DNA from: Stenocarpella maydis
Lineage: Eukaryota; Ascomycota; Sordariomycetes; Diaporthales; Diaporthaceae
Length of the DNA: 64,000 nt
Assembly (NCBI GenBank): GCA_002270565.1
Contig: NQMI01000050.1
Location: 1-64,000, forward strand
Direction of reading: 5' to 3'
A model generated the notes under the pieces. It searched no databases, was not told the origin of the DNA, and was given only the letters and a program-made list of their open reading frames with translations. Below are positions 1 through 11,968 of the stretch, one piece after another; the first letter of the stretch is position 1; each line of letters starts with the position of its first letter. The position numbers were made by a program, and so were the translations under genes.

Positions 1-270
1 GGGGGGGGGGGGGGATGGGAGGCGTGGACCTGAGTTGGACCGGCCGGGCCCGGGTAGGGAAGCGCAGAGCGGCAACTTGCATGTCATTGGCGGTTCAAAA
101 ATGGAGGGCTCATATACAGACAGTTGACCACCCATGAGCTTGATTCCTGACGCGGCCAAGTACGTTGGAGACGCTCAATTCGAGGCATGTACCAAGCCCA
201 TGGCCCCAGCCCTAACATAATGTCCAGCCCAGCAAGAGCATGTACGTTGAACTTTGACACCGAAGCAAGC
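1..270. other. Intergenic, 3' flank of apc2
   Basis: A run of 14 G opens the window and is followed by GC-rich sequence. This is the downstream flank of the minus-strand apc2 gene and would hold its 3' UTR. I see no gene here. Confidence 0.6.
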
Positions 271-3216
271 TCACTTCTTGGCCAACTTGTACTTGCCGCC
301 AGCAACCTCCAGCTCTCCAAGCTCCACCTTCTCCGTCAGGAACTCCTGCAGGTCCTGGTCGCTCCAGGAGAACCCGTCCGTGATAAGCATCCGCATCATC
401 ATCGCCAGCTGCCCAAGCTGCGCGTTCGGCATGGAGTTGGTCAGCATGCCCACGATGAACTGCCAGTATATGGCCCTCCTCTCGTTCTCCTTGGCGTCCA
501 TGGCGCTCGTCGTGCCCGCTCGCTTGAGAGCGACGGGTTTGCCGCCCGGCTGTGACCCGTGGTCATCCTGCATGACAGCCGGTGCGGAGGCGGCAGGGTG
601 GAGCTCAGGCCTGCTGACAGGCTGATCTCTGCGCTCGAGCACGATAAATCTTTCCTCGTCTTGTGGATAACGAGCGAGGACTTGTTTAGATTCCCAGTAC
701 TCTAGGGCTTGCAGGACAAGTTCCTCGTCCATCTGCAATCGTTCATGGAGCTCCTGGACGGTCCGGTGAGCTGGGCCGTTGTGCTCCTCCTTCTCGTCAT
801 CACTTTCGTCTTGGAATGCGTAAATGACAGCTGCCTCGAAGGTAGTGCATTGCACCTTGACAGAGCGGTCTTCAAGTTCCAGTTCAACAGTAGCCTGGCC
901 GAGCTGGTGTAACCAGGTAAGTTTGCGCGCTGACTTGAGGCACTCGTAACCCCTTCCATAATTCGCCTGCTGTTCCGCAACAGGTCGGGGGAGGGTGAAG
1001 GTCTCTTGGACAATGTTTGGCCAGTACAGACGGGACAAAATCCGAGCTTCGTAGGGCACCAGGCCGCGCTCCTCTTCGTCCAAGTCCAGCTGTTGACCGA
1101 GATCCACATGCGAAGTGGTAGGTGCTGGTGTACCGAAGACCCGAGGCACAGGTGTTGGTTTCCCCAACTGCACCGTTCTTATCATCGTGTCGACTTTGCA
1201 CGAGTCGAAAATGTCCTTGATCATGACCTCACAGTTTTGGAGTGCAGCTTCGCCAAAGCGCTTCTTCAGAAGATCAAGCACCCTCTGTTCTTGTGTGAAA
1301 TCCTTCTGTGTGGACAGCAACTTATCTGCGATGATTGCTTGGAATTCCTTGATGAAGACATCTTCAGCACCAAGAGTGCTGATCAGCGTGCCAATCACAT
1401 CCTCGGATCTGGGGCGCTTATAGTTGACGCCGGCATCGACTGGGTCAGGAACCCAGTGCATATCGTCCCAGTCCAGGTCTTCGTCGTCAATATCCACCCG
1501 TCTTTGTTGATCCGGGTCGTTGAGCAGCATGGCAAGCTCGACCAGCTTGCTGCTGGCACTTGTACCGGATCCCAGGCCCCTGGGCGACGACGTAGCCTTC
1601 TGGGCCTCCTCCACTTCCTCTGGACTAGCGAGCAAGCCCGTTACCACGATGCGGACAGCATCTTCTCGCTGGATCAGGTAGAGCTGGAGTGACGGAACCA
1701 CCCGACTCAGGAGCACTTTGGAATGATCTAAAGCGTGGAAGGTACGGATCATGGAGATGTAGACTCTTAATATGTCAAGCGTGGACCGAGCAGGGTGCAG
1801 AAGTCGCTGCTGGAGCGCCACCGAAAAGGAGTCAGTCAGCTGCCTCCGCCGTTCGGGGGTTGTGACGCTGGCCTTCAGATCATCCAGAGCTCCTCTGCTG
1901 GCTGGCCACTTGAGGGCAATGTCAAACAGCTCCGATATGCGCAATGCAGCAATGTGGCCTATGGATACTTCCCTCCACTGCTGTAGTTCTGTCAGGGGCA
2001 CGGCAATGCTTGCTTTCGAGCCATGCCGCTCGGTACGACTGCGCACTTCCAAGGCTAGGCGTGCGAAGCTATGTTCTACCCAGTTGCAGAGAGAGACGAT
2101 AGACCAAGATAGCTGCGTGATATTTGTGGACTTGGCTGCAGCTTTGTCTAGTCCGTGGAAGCCCCGGTTGGTTGCCGGAGCCGTGCTCCAAACTCGCGCA
2201 TAGGTCTGATGGACGTATTCTCGCATATTTCGATCCATGACCTCGGCGAACAAGCTTTGGAAGCCTTCACCGGCAAGTCCAACCTGTGCCAGAGCCTCGA
2301 CGATGTGTAAGAGCTGGCTTCGTGCGTCATCAACCTGACTGTCATCAGCACTTGGATCTGCAAGCCTGGTATGCTTCTGCTCGGCCTTGGGAATCTGGAG
2401 TGCCTGTTTTGTGAGAGCACCCAGCACCACACGCAGCGACGGGGCGAGTGGACCAGCCGAGTTGCTAACCAATGCATGTAGGTCCCGACGAAATCGGTTC
2501 ACTATGGTCTCTGAGCTCGTGGGTGGCGCCCTTGGCTGGTGCCCTCGCTTTATTCCACGCAGTATCAGGTCCAATGAGCGGAAATAGTGCTGCCATGTAG
2601 CTTCCAGTATGCGCACTGCATCTTGGACGATGGTCAGGTGAAACCTGTACAGAGTGGTCTCATCCTGAATCAACGATCTGCCCGCGGCAGATGTGGCAGC
2701 CAGTAGAGGGTCGACAACCTGGATAAAGTGCCGCCTAGCTTGGTGGCTATACCAGGCCAGGATGGTGTGGTCATAGCCAGGGCCCGGGTGACAAGCTTGC
2801 AGCACGACGTGAAGCGCAGCATCGAAGGCGGCTTCGTCCTCATGAGACTGGAATGGCAACACCGGAGGCAGAGAGCCGAACGATTCTTGGCCGCACATGG
2901 GATGTGGCAACTGCAATACTGTCGTGACAGTGTGCCAAGCACGGTCAAAAGTATTCTGCTCATCTGCACCTCTAATGACATCCCTGAAAGAACCCTGGCC
3001 AGGAGGATGCCTCTGAGACGTCAGAGGAGCCAGGAGGAGGGAGGCTGTGACGGGTGACAGGACGGTGGACTGATCTGTATGCTGGCCCGGAACTGGCGGA
3101 GGTGGGTTGGGCTGCGGAGCCTGCAGCGAGCTTTCGGTAGGAAAGACAGACCGAAAGATGTGGTTCCTCTTAGACTTCCACTGCGAGTGTGCAGATTGGG
3201 CGACCTGGGCGGCCAT
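271..3216 (-). CDS. apc2: Anaphase-promoting complex subunit 2 (cullin-type)
   Basis: An uninterrupted 981-codon frame. APC2 is the cullin-like scaffold of the APC/C ubiquitin ligase; it pairs with the RING subunit APC11 and drives degradation of cyclins and securin in the nucleus. The cullin-homology region runs from about residue 623 to 860. It contains a K-RFGE motif followed by C-EVM-KDI-DS, then an SRLYWP block and the L-WLHQLG-A segment typical of APC2/cullin proteins. The last 71 residues (about 911-981) form the APC2 C-terminal winged-helix domain, starting RRAIYWQFIVGML. An acidic patch (DESDDEKEE) separates the cullin core from the C-terminus. The N-terminal half is divergent helical sequence. 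The length fits fungal APC2. No intron is needed. The start at 3216 is the first Met of the frame; a CT/GA tract lies about 230 bp upstream. Confidence 0.93.
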   Translation of the reverse strand: MAAQVAQSAHSQWKSKRNHIFRSVFPTESSLQAPQPNPPPPVPGQHTDQSTVLSPVTASLLLAPLTSQRHPPGQGSFRDVIRGADEQNTFDRAWHTVTTVLQLPHPMCGQESFGSLPPVLPFQSHEDEAAFDAALHVVLQACHPGPGYDHTILAWYSHQARRHFIQVVDPLLAATSAAGRSLIQDETTLYRFHLTIVQDAVRILEATWQHYFRSLDLILRGIKRGHQPRAPPTSSETIVNRFRRDLHALVSNSAGPLAPSLRVVLGALTKQALQIPKAEQKHTRLADPSADDSQVDDARSQLLHIVEALAQVGLAGEGFQSLFAEVMDRNMREYVHQTYARVWSTAPATNRGFHGLDKAAAKSTNITQLSWSIVSLCNWVEHSFARLALEVRSRTERHGSKASIAVPLTELQQWREVSIGHIAALRISELFDIALKWPASRGALDDLKASVTTPERRRQLTDSFSVALQQRLLHPARSTLDILRVYISMIRTFHALDHSKVLLSRVVPSLQLYLIQREDAVRIVVTGLLASPEEVEEAQKATSSPRGLGSGTSASSKLVELAMLLNDPDQQRRVDIDDEDLDWDDMHWVPDPVDAGVNYKRPRSEDVIGTLISTLGAEDVFIKEFQAIIADKLLSTQKDFTQEQRVLDLLKKRFGEAALQNCEVMIKDIFDSCKVDTMIRTVQLGKPTPVPRVFGTPAPTTSHVDLGQQLDLDEEERGLVPYEARILSRLYWPNIVQETFTLPRPVAEQQANYGRGYECLKSARKLTWLHQLGQATVELELEDRSVKVQCTTFEAAVIYAFQDESDDEKEEHNGPAHRTVQELHERLQMDEELVLQALEYWESKQVLARYPQDEERFIVLERRDQPVSRPELHPAASAPAVMQDDHGSQPGGKPVALKRAGTTSAMDAKENERRAIYWQFIVGMLTNSMPNAQLGQLAMMMRMLITDGFSWSDQDLQEFLTEKVELGELEVAGGKYKLAKK

Positions 3217-3444
3217 GCTAGTTGTGGGTGTGCTCGTGAGCTAGCAGCGTGGCTGAGTGATGGGCGTCCGCAAATAAGACTTGCCTGCTGCGGAGAATGA
3301 GCCCGAATTCCCTAGCAGAGGCCGCTTGGCATGATTCGGATGGACGTTGCGCCCTCCTCCCTTCGAAATTAGTGGGAGCAATGCGCAGCAGCAGCTAGCT
3401 GCGCAATGCGTGATGCGCAGGTCCTTCCTTGCCCTCCACCAACT

Positions 3445-3445
<1 letters not shown>

Positions 3446-3513
<68 letters not shown>

Positions 3514-3537
3514 GTCTCTCTCTCTCTCTCTCTCTCC
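3446..3537. repeat. CT/GA dinucleotide tract
   Basis: About 92 bp of nearly perfect CT repeats with two GT interruptions near 3508 and 3514. It lies about 230 bp upstream of the apc2 start codon. Read on the gene's own strand it is a polypurine GA tract. Confidence 0.95.
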
Positions 3538-6500
3538 TCAAGCACTTTCGGAAGGAGGCTGCTCGACTGATGGTCCCTGCTTTGGGAGGTCCGAGTTCAT
3601 GCCGATATGCAGTGCAGTCGGACGTAGACTGGTGCGACCCTTGTGAATCCAGTGGCAGTAGGAGCTGAGATGTGGCGAGTCATGCACCACGAGGTCATTT
3701 GTCAGATGCGCAGGGTGCGGACCAGTGTGCAGGTGCGCAGGTGTGAAAAGGTGGTGGTGCCTCGTCAGCTGTGCATGTCGGCGTTGACAACGCTGTCAAT
3801 ACGTTGATGTGGATGTGGATTCGATGTCGATGTTGATTGTTGATTGTCGATGTTGAATCGCGTTGGCCCTTGTGGGTGTGACTGCCATATTAGGGTTAGG
3901 GTTGTGTCACCAGCACCTAAGCGCCCGCGCTTAATCGAAGGTGAGTGTTATGCCAAGCCTCCCTGTCCTTTCAACGTCCCTCATCACTTCTCTCTGCCAA
4001 TGATCCTACGCCCATAACCGATATCGAGACACGGCAGGCAGTTGCATTAGCATTCCCGCCAACTCCAGCCGAGCCCAACTAACGAGTCTCTCGGGGATGT
4101 CATTTCTGCGTACACCTGGGTAATGGCTAGACGAATAGCTCCCAGGAGCCTTGTCAGGTGCTCTCCAACAGGTATACTTTTGAAATGCTGTATTCTTTGA
4201 CTAGCTTGGTTTTGAAGAGTGGCAAGTGATTGAGATCTAACGGTGAGAGTCCCCAGGTACTGATTTGCTTCACCGGGTAGCCATTTGGTCCGCTTGTCCA
4301 CTGAGACAACCGTCAGGCACCACTGCTGTCTTCAGTGGGCTCCAAAAAAAGATTTGAATGAACGTTTTCTATCCCGACTCGTAGGCCCTATGCGCTTCGC
4401 ACTGGAATCTGTTTCTCACCATAGTAGATACTAAGAGTAAACTCCTTGCGCATGACATCAGCGAAAGGTCAATTTAAGCCACGAAAGATGGTTGGTACCA
4501 ACTTGAAATCCTACTTTTTCTTCTCTCCTCTTTCTCTTAGCTTCTGTCCAGAGCTGAAGACTTGCCATCTCTCCCGCCAGCGCTGTGAGCATATCGTTCG
4601 CACTTGCAGGTGGGATATCCTAAGAGGCTGGGATTTCAGAAGGAAACGACCTTACTAAAGAAATGTATTATAATGGGTGTATTAATATAAGGTTCTACTT
4701 AGAGCTAAATCCCATGCCCCTCAATTCTCAGCTGATTACTGCCATGTGTAGTTATGGAGACAACTTGGACAACCTTACACTCTCCCACCTTATTGATAAC
4801 CAAACTAGGATGCATCGGATTATGGAACCTTTACCAAAGAGGACTCGAGGCAGAAACCCGCTTCTTTTTTTTCTAGTCAGTGATATATAGTTAAGCTTGT
4901 GCTAATAGAATTTCACTAACTCGTCTGTTTTCAACATCTTAGCATCCTCATGCCATTCTCTCTAACAAAAAAGCCCCCAGCCATCTGGGAAGGTGTAATT
5001 AAACAAGGTATTTCTACAGTTTATACGAGCAACTGGTACTGTGATGATAATAATAACTTTGTTGAACCAGGGAGCGGCAATTAGTGCATCTTACCGAGGT
5101 GGTCAACGCCAGGCCCTGGCAGGACCAAGTGCAACTGTGTGGCGATAAGAAAACTATATTAAAAGGACTTTTCTGCAAAGTGCTATCCTCCAAAAGATGG
5201 ATCAACGATGACCCAGTTGCTAATCAAAAGCCACCGCCCTCGCATGACGAGGCACGCATGAACTCTTGTCAACGACAGAAACCCACGCCGTGGAGGCAGC
5301 GGCACCAAGCACCCCTGCGGGAGCCCTCAGTCGGTTGGCCCAGGCTACAGGAACCACAAGGAGCGCTATCTCTGTCGCATTTCCAACAGGGCGCTGTGGC
5401 CCCTGTGCGACGGCGAGGCAGTGGTCCTGCACGGCTGTCTCAATGCTGAGGTGGAAATCCTGGCGAAGGAACAAGCCTCTGGGCAAGCAGGCACACCACT
5501 GGGATGTTATTGAGGATTGGCATTCTAATCAGAAGCCCAAGACGGCTGCTTAAGACGACTTGATGCCGTGTCAAGAAACGGGTGCATTAATCAGGGTGTC
5601 AACTATGTAGTTCAGCGTAATGGTGCTCTTCATTATCCTGGTGGGCCTTATTTTCGGCGCATCGCGGTCTACCGATACTACTTGGTTAAGAAATGAATCT
5701 CTTATAGCTGCTCCCTCCCCAGCTTGGCGTAATCGGCCGTGTGAGGTGACTTTATGTCTCCCTTTTCTCCCTCTGCCGCTACAACATGTGCACTCTCGAC
5801 AGAGTCTCTTGGGCAAGCTGACCTCGGGAGGATACAAGTATAAGACAAGTCCAGGTAATTTGGTAGTCAAATATGTTGAGTGGGCTGCTCAGTTTCACTG
5901 ACCTGGCGGTGCCTACTCTGTGGGTGGTACTTCTGGGGGCCTCTCTCTTCGCCTCTAGCTTGTGGTGGCAACTCTGATACGTGATGCTCTGTACTGGTGG
6001 TCCATGGGTGGGCCGCTACTCATCTTTGCGATGATTTAGATTGGAGTTATCTACCCCAACAAACCCATCTGGGACACGTTGGAACTGATTTCATACAAGA
6101 CTGACTATGTGATTGACCCACTGATTCGCCCTCGAGCCGCCGGCAGGTCATCTTGCAAGCCACCCCGTCTTCCTTTACTCGCTCCATCGCCGTAGCGTGC
6201 TGACTGACTGAAGCGACAAGACTCTCTGACGTCGCCCAAGAATCCCATAACGTTGTTGATTCATAGCCGTGGAATCTCCATGGAGGATCATCGGAAGCCA
6301 CGGGTACGGCAGCTTTCCAACCACATGCCCAGTTAAACCTGCTTTTCTCGGTGGAGGAAACCAATCACCAAGGAAACCAATCACCACACCACGGCTACGG
6401 CAATCTATCCCCAGGCCATACGGACGTACAGACCGTGGCCCATGGGCAGCTCAACCAATCTCCCTACCGTCCTCCACCACCAGCGGGAGCTTGAGAGGAT

Positions 6501-9500
6501 CCGGCCCCCAGGGGCCCCCAGGAGCAACGGAGTCGGAACCTTTTACGAACATTGATGAAACGCTCTGCTCCTGCTTGCTCCTGCAGCCCTTGAGCTTGTC
6601 ATCACTGGGCTGGGAGGCCAGCCATGAAGCTCTTCAGGCGACGAGACGCTCGTCAACAGAAACCCCCCCTCTCGTCGATTCCGCATCCTCTGTGCTTTGC
6701 CATACCAGAGGGGGTCTCTTGCTCGCCACACCCTGGCGACGCCGTCACATATACCGTGTGTTGACTGAAGCGGTGGATGCGAACTCCACAGCCGCCACTT
6801 TCCAGGCTTCAGCTGCCCTGCATGTGAGCCCATCTCATGACCTTATCCTGTTGGAGGAGGGGGGGTGCGATGACACGGTAGCAGTCATTCCTCTGAAGAC
6901 GAGTCGTGTTCTGGTGTCCTGTTCCAAAAGGCCAGAACATGATGGAGAGGATCCACTTGACGGCGCTGTTGACACCTCGCGTAGGTATACATACACACAC
7001 ATGTGTGCAAATGTACAAAAAATGACAGATTGCTAGCTAAGCACGTTGCGGATGGTCCAGCAGAGGTTGCATTGTACCCGTCACCGTTGATGGCGCCGTC
7101 TGGGGTCCCTGGTCCAATGCTCGGGGCTCGCCCGGGACCGGCGACTGCCCATCGCCTCCGGCTCGGCTCAGGACCCTGGACCCGCGGGCGGAACTGGCAC
7201 TGCTATGGTGTGTAGTGTACTATGTGTACGGAGTACTATGTGGACTGGGACGATGAGAGGCAATCATGCTGGGGGGGGGTGTATCCATCAGAGCCTCTGG
7301 GACCAGGATGCAGTCGACGACGGCGTCAACTGTGCAGCTCGTGTTGGACTACACTAGAACGAGCGGCGCCAGGCTTGCTAGAAGCGTCCCCCCCCGCGCC
7401 GGCGCCCCAGAGCCGTGGCGGTGTTTCCAATAGAGGCTGGCTGACTGCTTGGTGGTTGGTCACTGGATGCAGAGGTCGGCTCTCAATCTGGCTTCTGGCC
7501 TCCCGGGCTGGCCTCCCTGCCCCGACTGAAACGTGTATTCCAACATGGTGCAGCACGGTGGGATCGCAGATATCTTTAGACGCCAGGCCTCAGCTTTGCT
7601 TGTGGTCGGGCAACAGTCTTGCCCCGTTGTGCTGTTAGCCACCCGCGTGCGTCTTGTCTTAGCGACGTGCAACCTCTGCGGATGCAGAACGGGCGATGCT
7701 CGGGGCAAGGCCTCTCCATGGCGCGCGGGACGGTGAGCTTACGTCGCAGCCATGAGACTGTCACATTTCCGGTTCCACGGCCGGTGACGCATTTCCGAAG
7801 GCCAAACTTGGTGCTCCAGAAGCCGTCTGCCAGGGGGCGTCTTGCGGTTGTCCGGAGCATGGGCAAGGAGAGTTGATCCGGGCTACCTGATGGTGCATCA
7901 ATCAATGTTCGGGCTGATATCGACACACCCTCACCTGCCAGGCAGCCCCTGCTTCACCCAGGACCACTGCAGGACCAGTGCAGTCCCTGCTCTGTCTGTG
8001 CTCGAGCCTGCCCAGCCGGGCGACCAAGCAGCCCCCCGGCAGGTCCAATGTAACGCCTCTCGCGGCAGGGAATCAATCCTGTTGCCTGGAGTCGACGTCC
8101 ACCATGCTCGCCCGGCCACGATGGTTGAGCCCGGGTGGGCTGATTTATTTTCGACCACCGTCGCCAGCCGCCGTGGCCCCTCCCTGCTTCCGGGTGTCGC
8201 GGCGGGCTTGCACGCCATCTATCATCACCCAGAATCCTGCTCCACGACGGCCCGTTGTCGGTTGTGCCTCATCCTCGCGCCGCCCTGCCAGCCAGCGCCG
8301 CCCGTCAGGGGGACCCGCCGCGCGAAGGAGCTGCTACTGCTACGTAGTATGGCGGTGACAAGAATAACAATGCCACATGGTACGGGGCACACCTACAGCC
8401 GCATCTACAGCCAGGCACCTGCAGCTCATCACCCGGCAGGGCAGTGAGTGGCTGGCGACAAGTGCACGCCGTCCGTCTCGCGACCATGGCGAGGGAGATA
8501 AGGTGCTGACGGTGCTGGGCGTCGCGGTCGTCCGCCATTGTCACCGCTCAACCCGAGCGTGGGTGCACTGAGTGGCTGGCGCTGGCCGGGACACTGGAGC
8601 ATCTTTTGACGCATTGCAGTCGCTCGGTGTGATGGACTGCTGCACCGCGCACACAGAAAGGCGATCTTGGTCGGGTATTTTAGCTGCAGCCCCGCCGGGG
8701 GCACCCCAGGCATGCGCTGCAACCGTATCCTGCTCCTGTAGGGCTCCGGACGTCGTGGGCCGACCTGGTGGTTCCAGGATGTCCACACCACACCTCGGAC
8801 CCGGGACAATACACCCCGCGGTATCATAACGCCCATGCTCACCGGCCCGGGCTAGACCGCAGTGGACACTGGCCGACAGGTTCAATGGCCTGCCAGGTGC
8901 CGACCAAGATGCTGGGATCCATCGCCTCCTTGTTAGCCTGCGCGCTGCGGCAGTGTCGCCCGATCTGCATGGCTGGCTCCTGGAGACCACTGGCGTCGCT
9001 GAGGGTGGCTCAACGCGCAGCAGATTGTCTGTCTCAAGCCGGGGCGGGCGCCTGGGTGGCACGACAGACCATCGCCAATGGCATGGCAGCCCGGGCTGGT
9101 AGGAATGGAAGCTGGTAAGGCTGGAGGCTTTGTCCTACAAGGTGTCGCCGGCGAGGTGGCCCGGACTGACAGACCCAACCCCCCCCCCCGGGAGGCGGCC
9201 GGGTCCCCATCCGCGGGGGCCCGGGCGAGACGGCTTGTCAGGCTTGGCTTCGTGGGGATGGATGCCTTCAGACGTCTCGGCGGGGTGCCGGGGGGTGAAG
9301 ACTGGTGGGTGCACAGCAGCCTGCGAAGTACAGCACAGCGGCGGTGTTCTTTGCCCCGCGCAACGGGGTTGGCCTGACTGTGGCTCAACGGCTTTCGCAT
9401 CGGGGGCCATGGACGCCTGCAGACCTAGACGCCCCGTCGGCCCACCAAGGGTCTCCCAGCGGCCCTGGCGTGCCAGGACGACCCTTGGGCGTGGTGCCCC

Positions 9501-9900
9501 TCGCCAAGCTGTTCGGGAACGATGGCCGTGCTGGCCGGCCTGGTGGCACTAAGGTCGGCGCAAACTCACGATCGTCCTGGGGCCCGCCGCCCCATCTTGG
9601 GGTGACAGCTGGGGCCAGCCAGCCAGCCCAGCCAGCCTGTTAGCCGCGATACCTACTATGTAGACCTACACTACTGAGTACACACGTTACTGTATGTGGT
9701 GTAGTGTTGGTAACTATGGTGGGGCCTATGCGACAACGGCCACCAGCTCTTGCTTGTTCGGGGCTGCAGCTACACTGGGGAAGTCTTGGTTGCAGCCAGC
9801 TATCCACAAAAATCTATTTCTGTCCCCGGCGGTACCACCTCAGCCCTTTCTGCCTGTGCTACTGTGCCTGCCACCACGCGCACCCACACCCACACCAACA

Positions 9901-9934
9901 CTACTACTACTACTACTAGTACTACTACTACTAC
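9901..9934. repeat. CTA trinucleotide repeat
   Basis: Consecutive CTA units broken by a single AGTA in the middle. Intergenic; no gene context. Confidence 0.9.
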
Positions 9935-10485
9935 ATAGTACAGAGTACAACATCATTCGCCACCGTCGCAGAGGGCGGGACCCCAGCTATCCCATCAGCC
10001 AACACCAACATGTCTCCGGCGGACCACGCGGCCATGGCCTCTCCCCTCCAGGACAATGTGCCCTTTTTGGTGCAGCCAGTGAGCCGGTCTAGTCTAGCAG
10101 GGACCCCTCAAGATCCAGGGATGAATGGGAGTGCCGACACTGAATTTTGCCCATTTTCAAATGTCGACCCCGTGCCATTTGATAGCCACCCCACCCAATC
10201 AATCACCTCGTCGCCGCCAATCCCGCCCCCCCCCAATCCCCCTGGATTCACTCTTGCCCGAGTGGTGCTGCAGTAGTGTATCAGTCTCTTGAGCGGTATG
10301 ACGGGTCCGCCGCCGACCTTGTCATCTGTTCTTCTTGAGGTCTTCTGTCCGTAGTGGGGGGGGTGTGTGTGTGTGTTGTTGGCACCCACAGTGTCTACTC
10401 AGCTTAGACGCAAAGCAGTACGGAGTATACATGATGTCTTCGAGAATGTACCCGAGAAGCCCACTTTTCCGCACTCCCCCCCCCC

Positions 10486-10486
10486 N

Positions 10487-10537
<51 letters not shown>
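10486..10537. repeat. AC dinucleotide repeat with adjacent N
   Basis: About 25 AC units directly follow a C run and a single undetermined base (N at 10486). The N at the homopolymer-microsatellite junction suggests an assembly or consensus problem at this point. Confidence 0.95.
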
Positions 10538-10541
<4 letters not shown>

Positions 10542-11914
10542 GGGTCACAGCAGGCGGCCGGCTCAAATCTTTGCGCGGCGACCCGGGCCTGCACCCGGGT
10601 GGGTACGATCGCCCAGATGGGGCCGGAAGTGAGAGGTACGTACATCATCTACGGAGAGTTACATGCAAGGCTGGGCGGACGGCTGGTTACACATGACAAA
10701 GGATGGGTTGGGTGTTGGTCTGGTTGAAAAAAAAAAAGGGGGGGGGGGTGGAAGTCTGGTTAAATTCCGAGAATGAACAACAGGGCGCACCCCGTCTTGG
10801 GCCTCCCGCAAGGGGAAGGGGGGGGGGTACTCGCCCTATGAACGTTATGTATGTCCCTGCCATGCGGGTGTCGGCCGCGACGTTGTTGTTTTCTTTTCTA
10901 TGCGAGACGGGACTGCCGCCTGCTGGCGGCGGGCATCTGTCTATCCATCTGCATGCATGCATGCAGAGCGTGCGGCCGGGTGTGCGGGCGTGCATGCCAC
11001 GACACATGGCGCCGTCGCATCGATGTGACCGAATCGGCCTTTGGTCAGGGAGAGCACGCGCGCGTGTGCGAGTGCGACTGGGTGGGGGCCTGTACTACGG
11101 CCTGCAACTATTCCCACTAGCCGCCTCGCTGGCTGACTACCCTTACTGCGTGTGTGAGTGCTGTGAGTGTGAGTGTGTGTGTGTGTGTGTAGACGAGCCA
11201 GGGGAGGGGATGGAGATGACCGGCAAGTCGTGATCCGATCCGAACCAGGCTGTCAGCCCGAACCCATAGAGGATCTCCTTCTTCCCTTCTGGACCAGGCA
11301 CGCTATGGGCCACGTGCTGCAGCCCGAAAAGTCCCCAGGTTCAAGTCGCGGACCACGTGCAGCAGGATGCGAGGGTGCGGATATTACCCCGTCGCTGTTG
11401 AGCGGGAGGATTCTGAGAGAGGGGAAAGAAGGGTGGTAGTGGGAGCGAGAGAAAAAGAGAGACCATGTGTGAGTGTGAGAAGTGAGATCCAGTGACAAGT
11501 CGAGTCGAGCGACATCCGGCCTCCCCCCGGCCCCTACCCCCCCTTCAGGGCTGCATAATCATAATACCACAGTAAGCCAGGCGTTGTTCCGAGTTGGGAA
11601 GGAGGCTGGTGGTTTGCAAGGGGAGTGGGGGGATGCCACCGTGAGAGAGAAAACGAAACAGGAGCGTGGGAAAACGTGGGAAGTTCCTTGGCATGGTGTT
11701 GAGTGGGTGTGGTGTGGTGTGTAAGACGACAGCAGCAGCAGCAAAAGCAGAACTGACATGGCTGGTCAGTTCGGTCAGCCTCGCCTGATCTGGCGAGCAG
11801 GGCAAGTTTTGGAGGGGGGAGGGGCTGCTACACTACGCTACTACTGCTGATGGCGGCTGCAACCCCCTGATCTCATGTGCGCTTAGGGAATGTTACATTT
11901 GTCCCGACCGCCAA

Positions 11915-11919
<5 letters not shown>

Positions 11920-11961
<42 letters not shown>
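11920..11961. repeat. Poly(T) run of 42
   Basis: Forty-two consecutive T followed by nine A. On the minus strand this is a long A run, as left by retroposition, but I see no element body or target duplication beside it. Confidence 0.9.

Positions 11962-11968
<7 letters not shown>

Noticed and set aside
6357..6390. Tandem duplication of about 16 bp (GGAAACCAATCACCAA)
   Set aside because: Only two copies; explained by replication slippage, with no gene context.
6269..7036. Plus-strand frame of 255 codons
   Set aside because: Contains microsatellite-derived residues and no conserved segment; overlapped by open frames on the other strand.
11330..11360. GGTTCAAGTC, similar to a tRNA B box
   Set aside because: The flanking bases do not pair as a T stem and no A box lies at the right distance.
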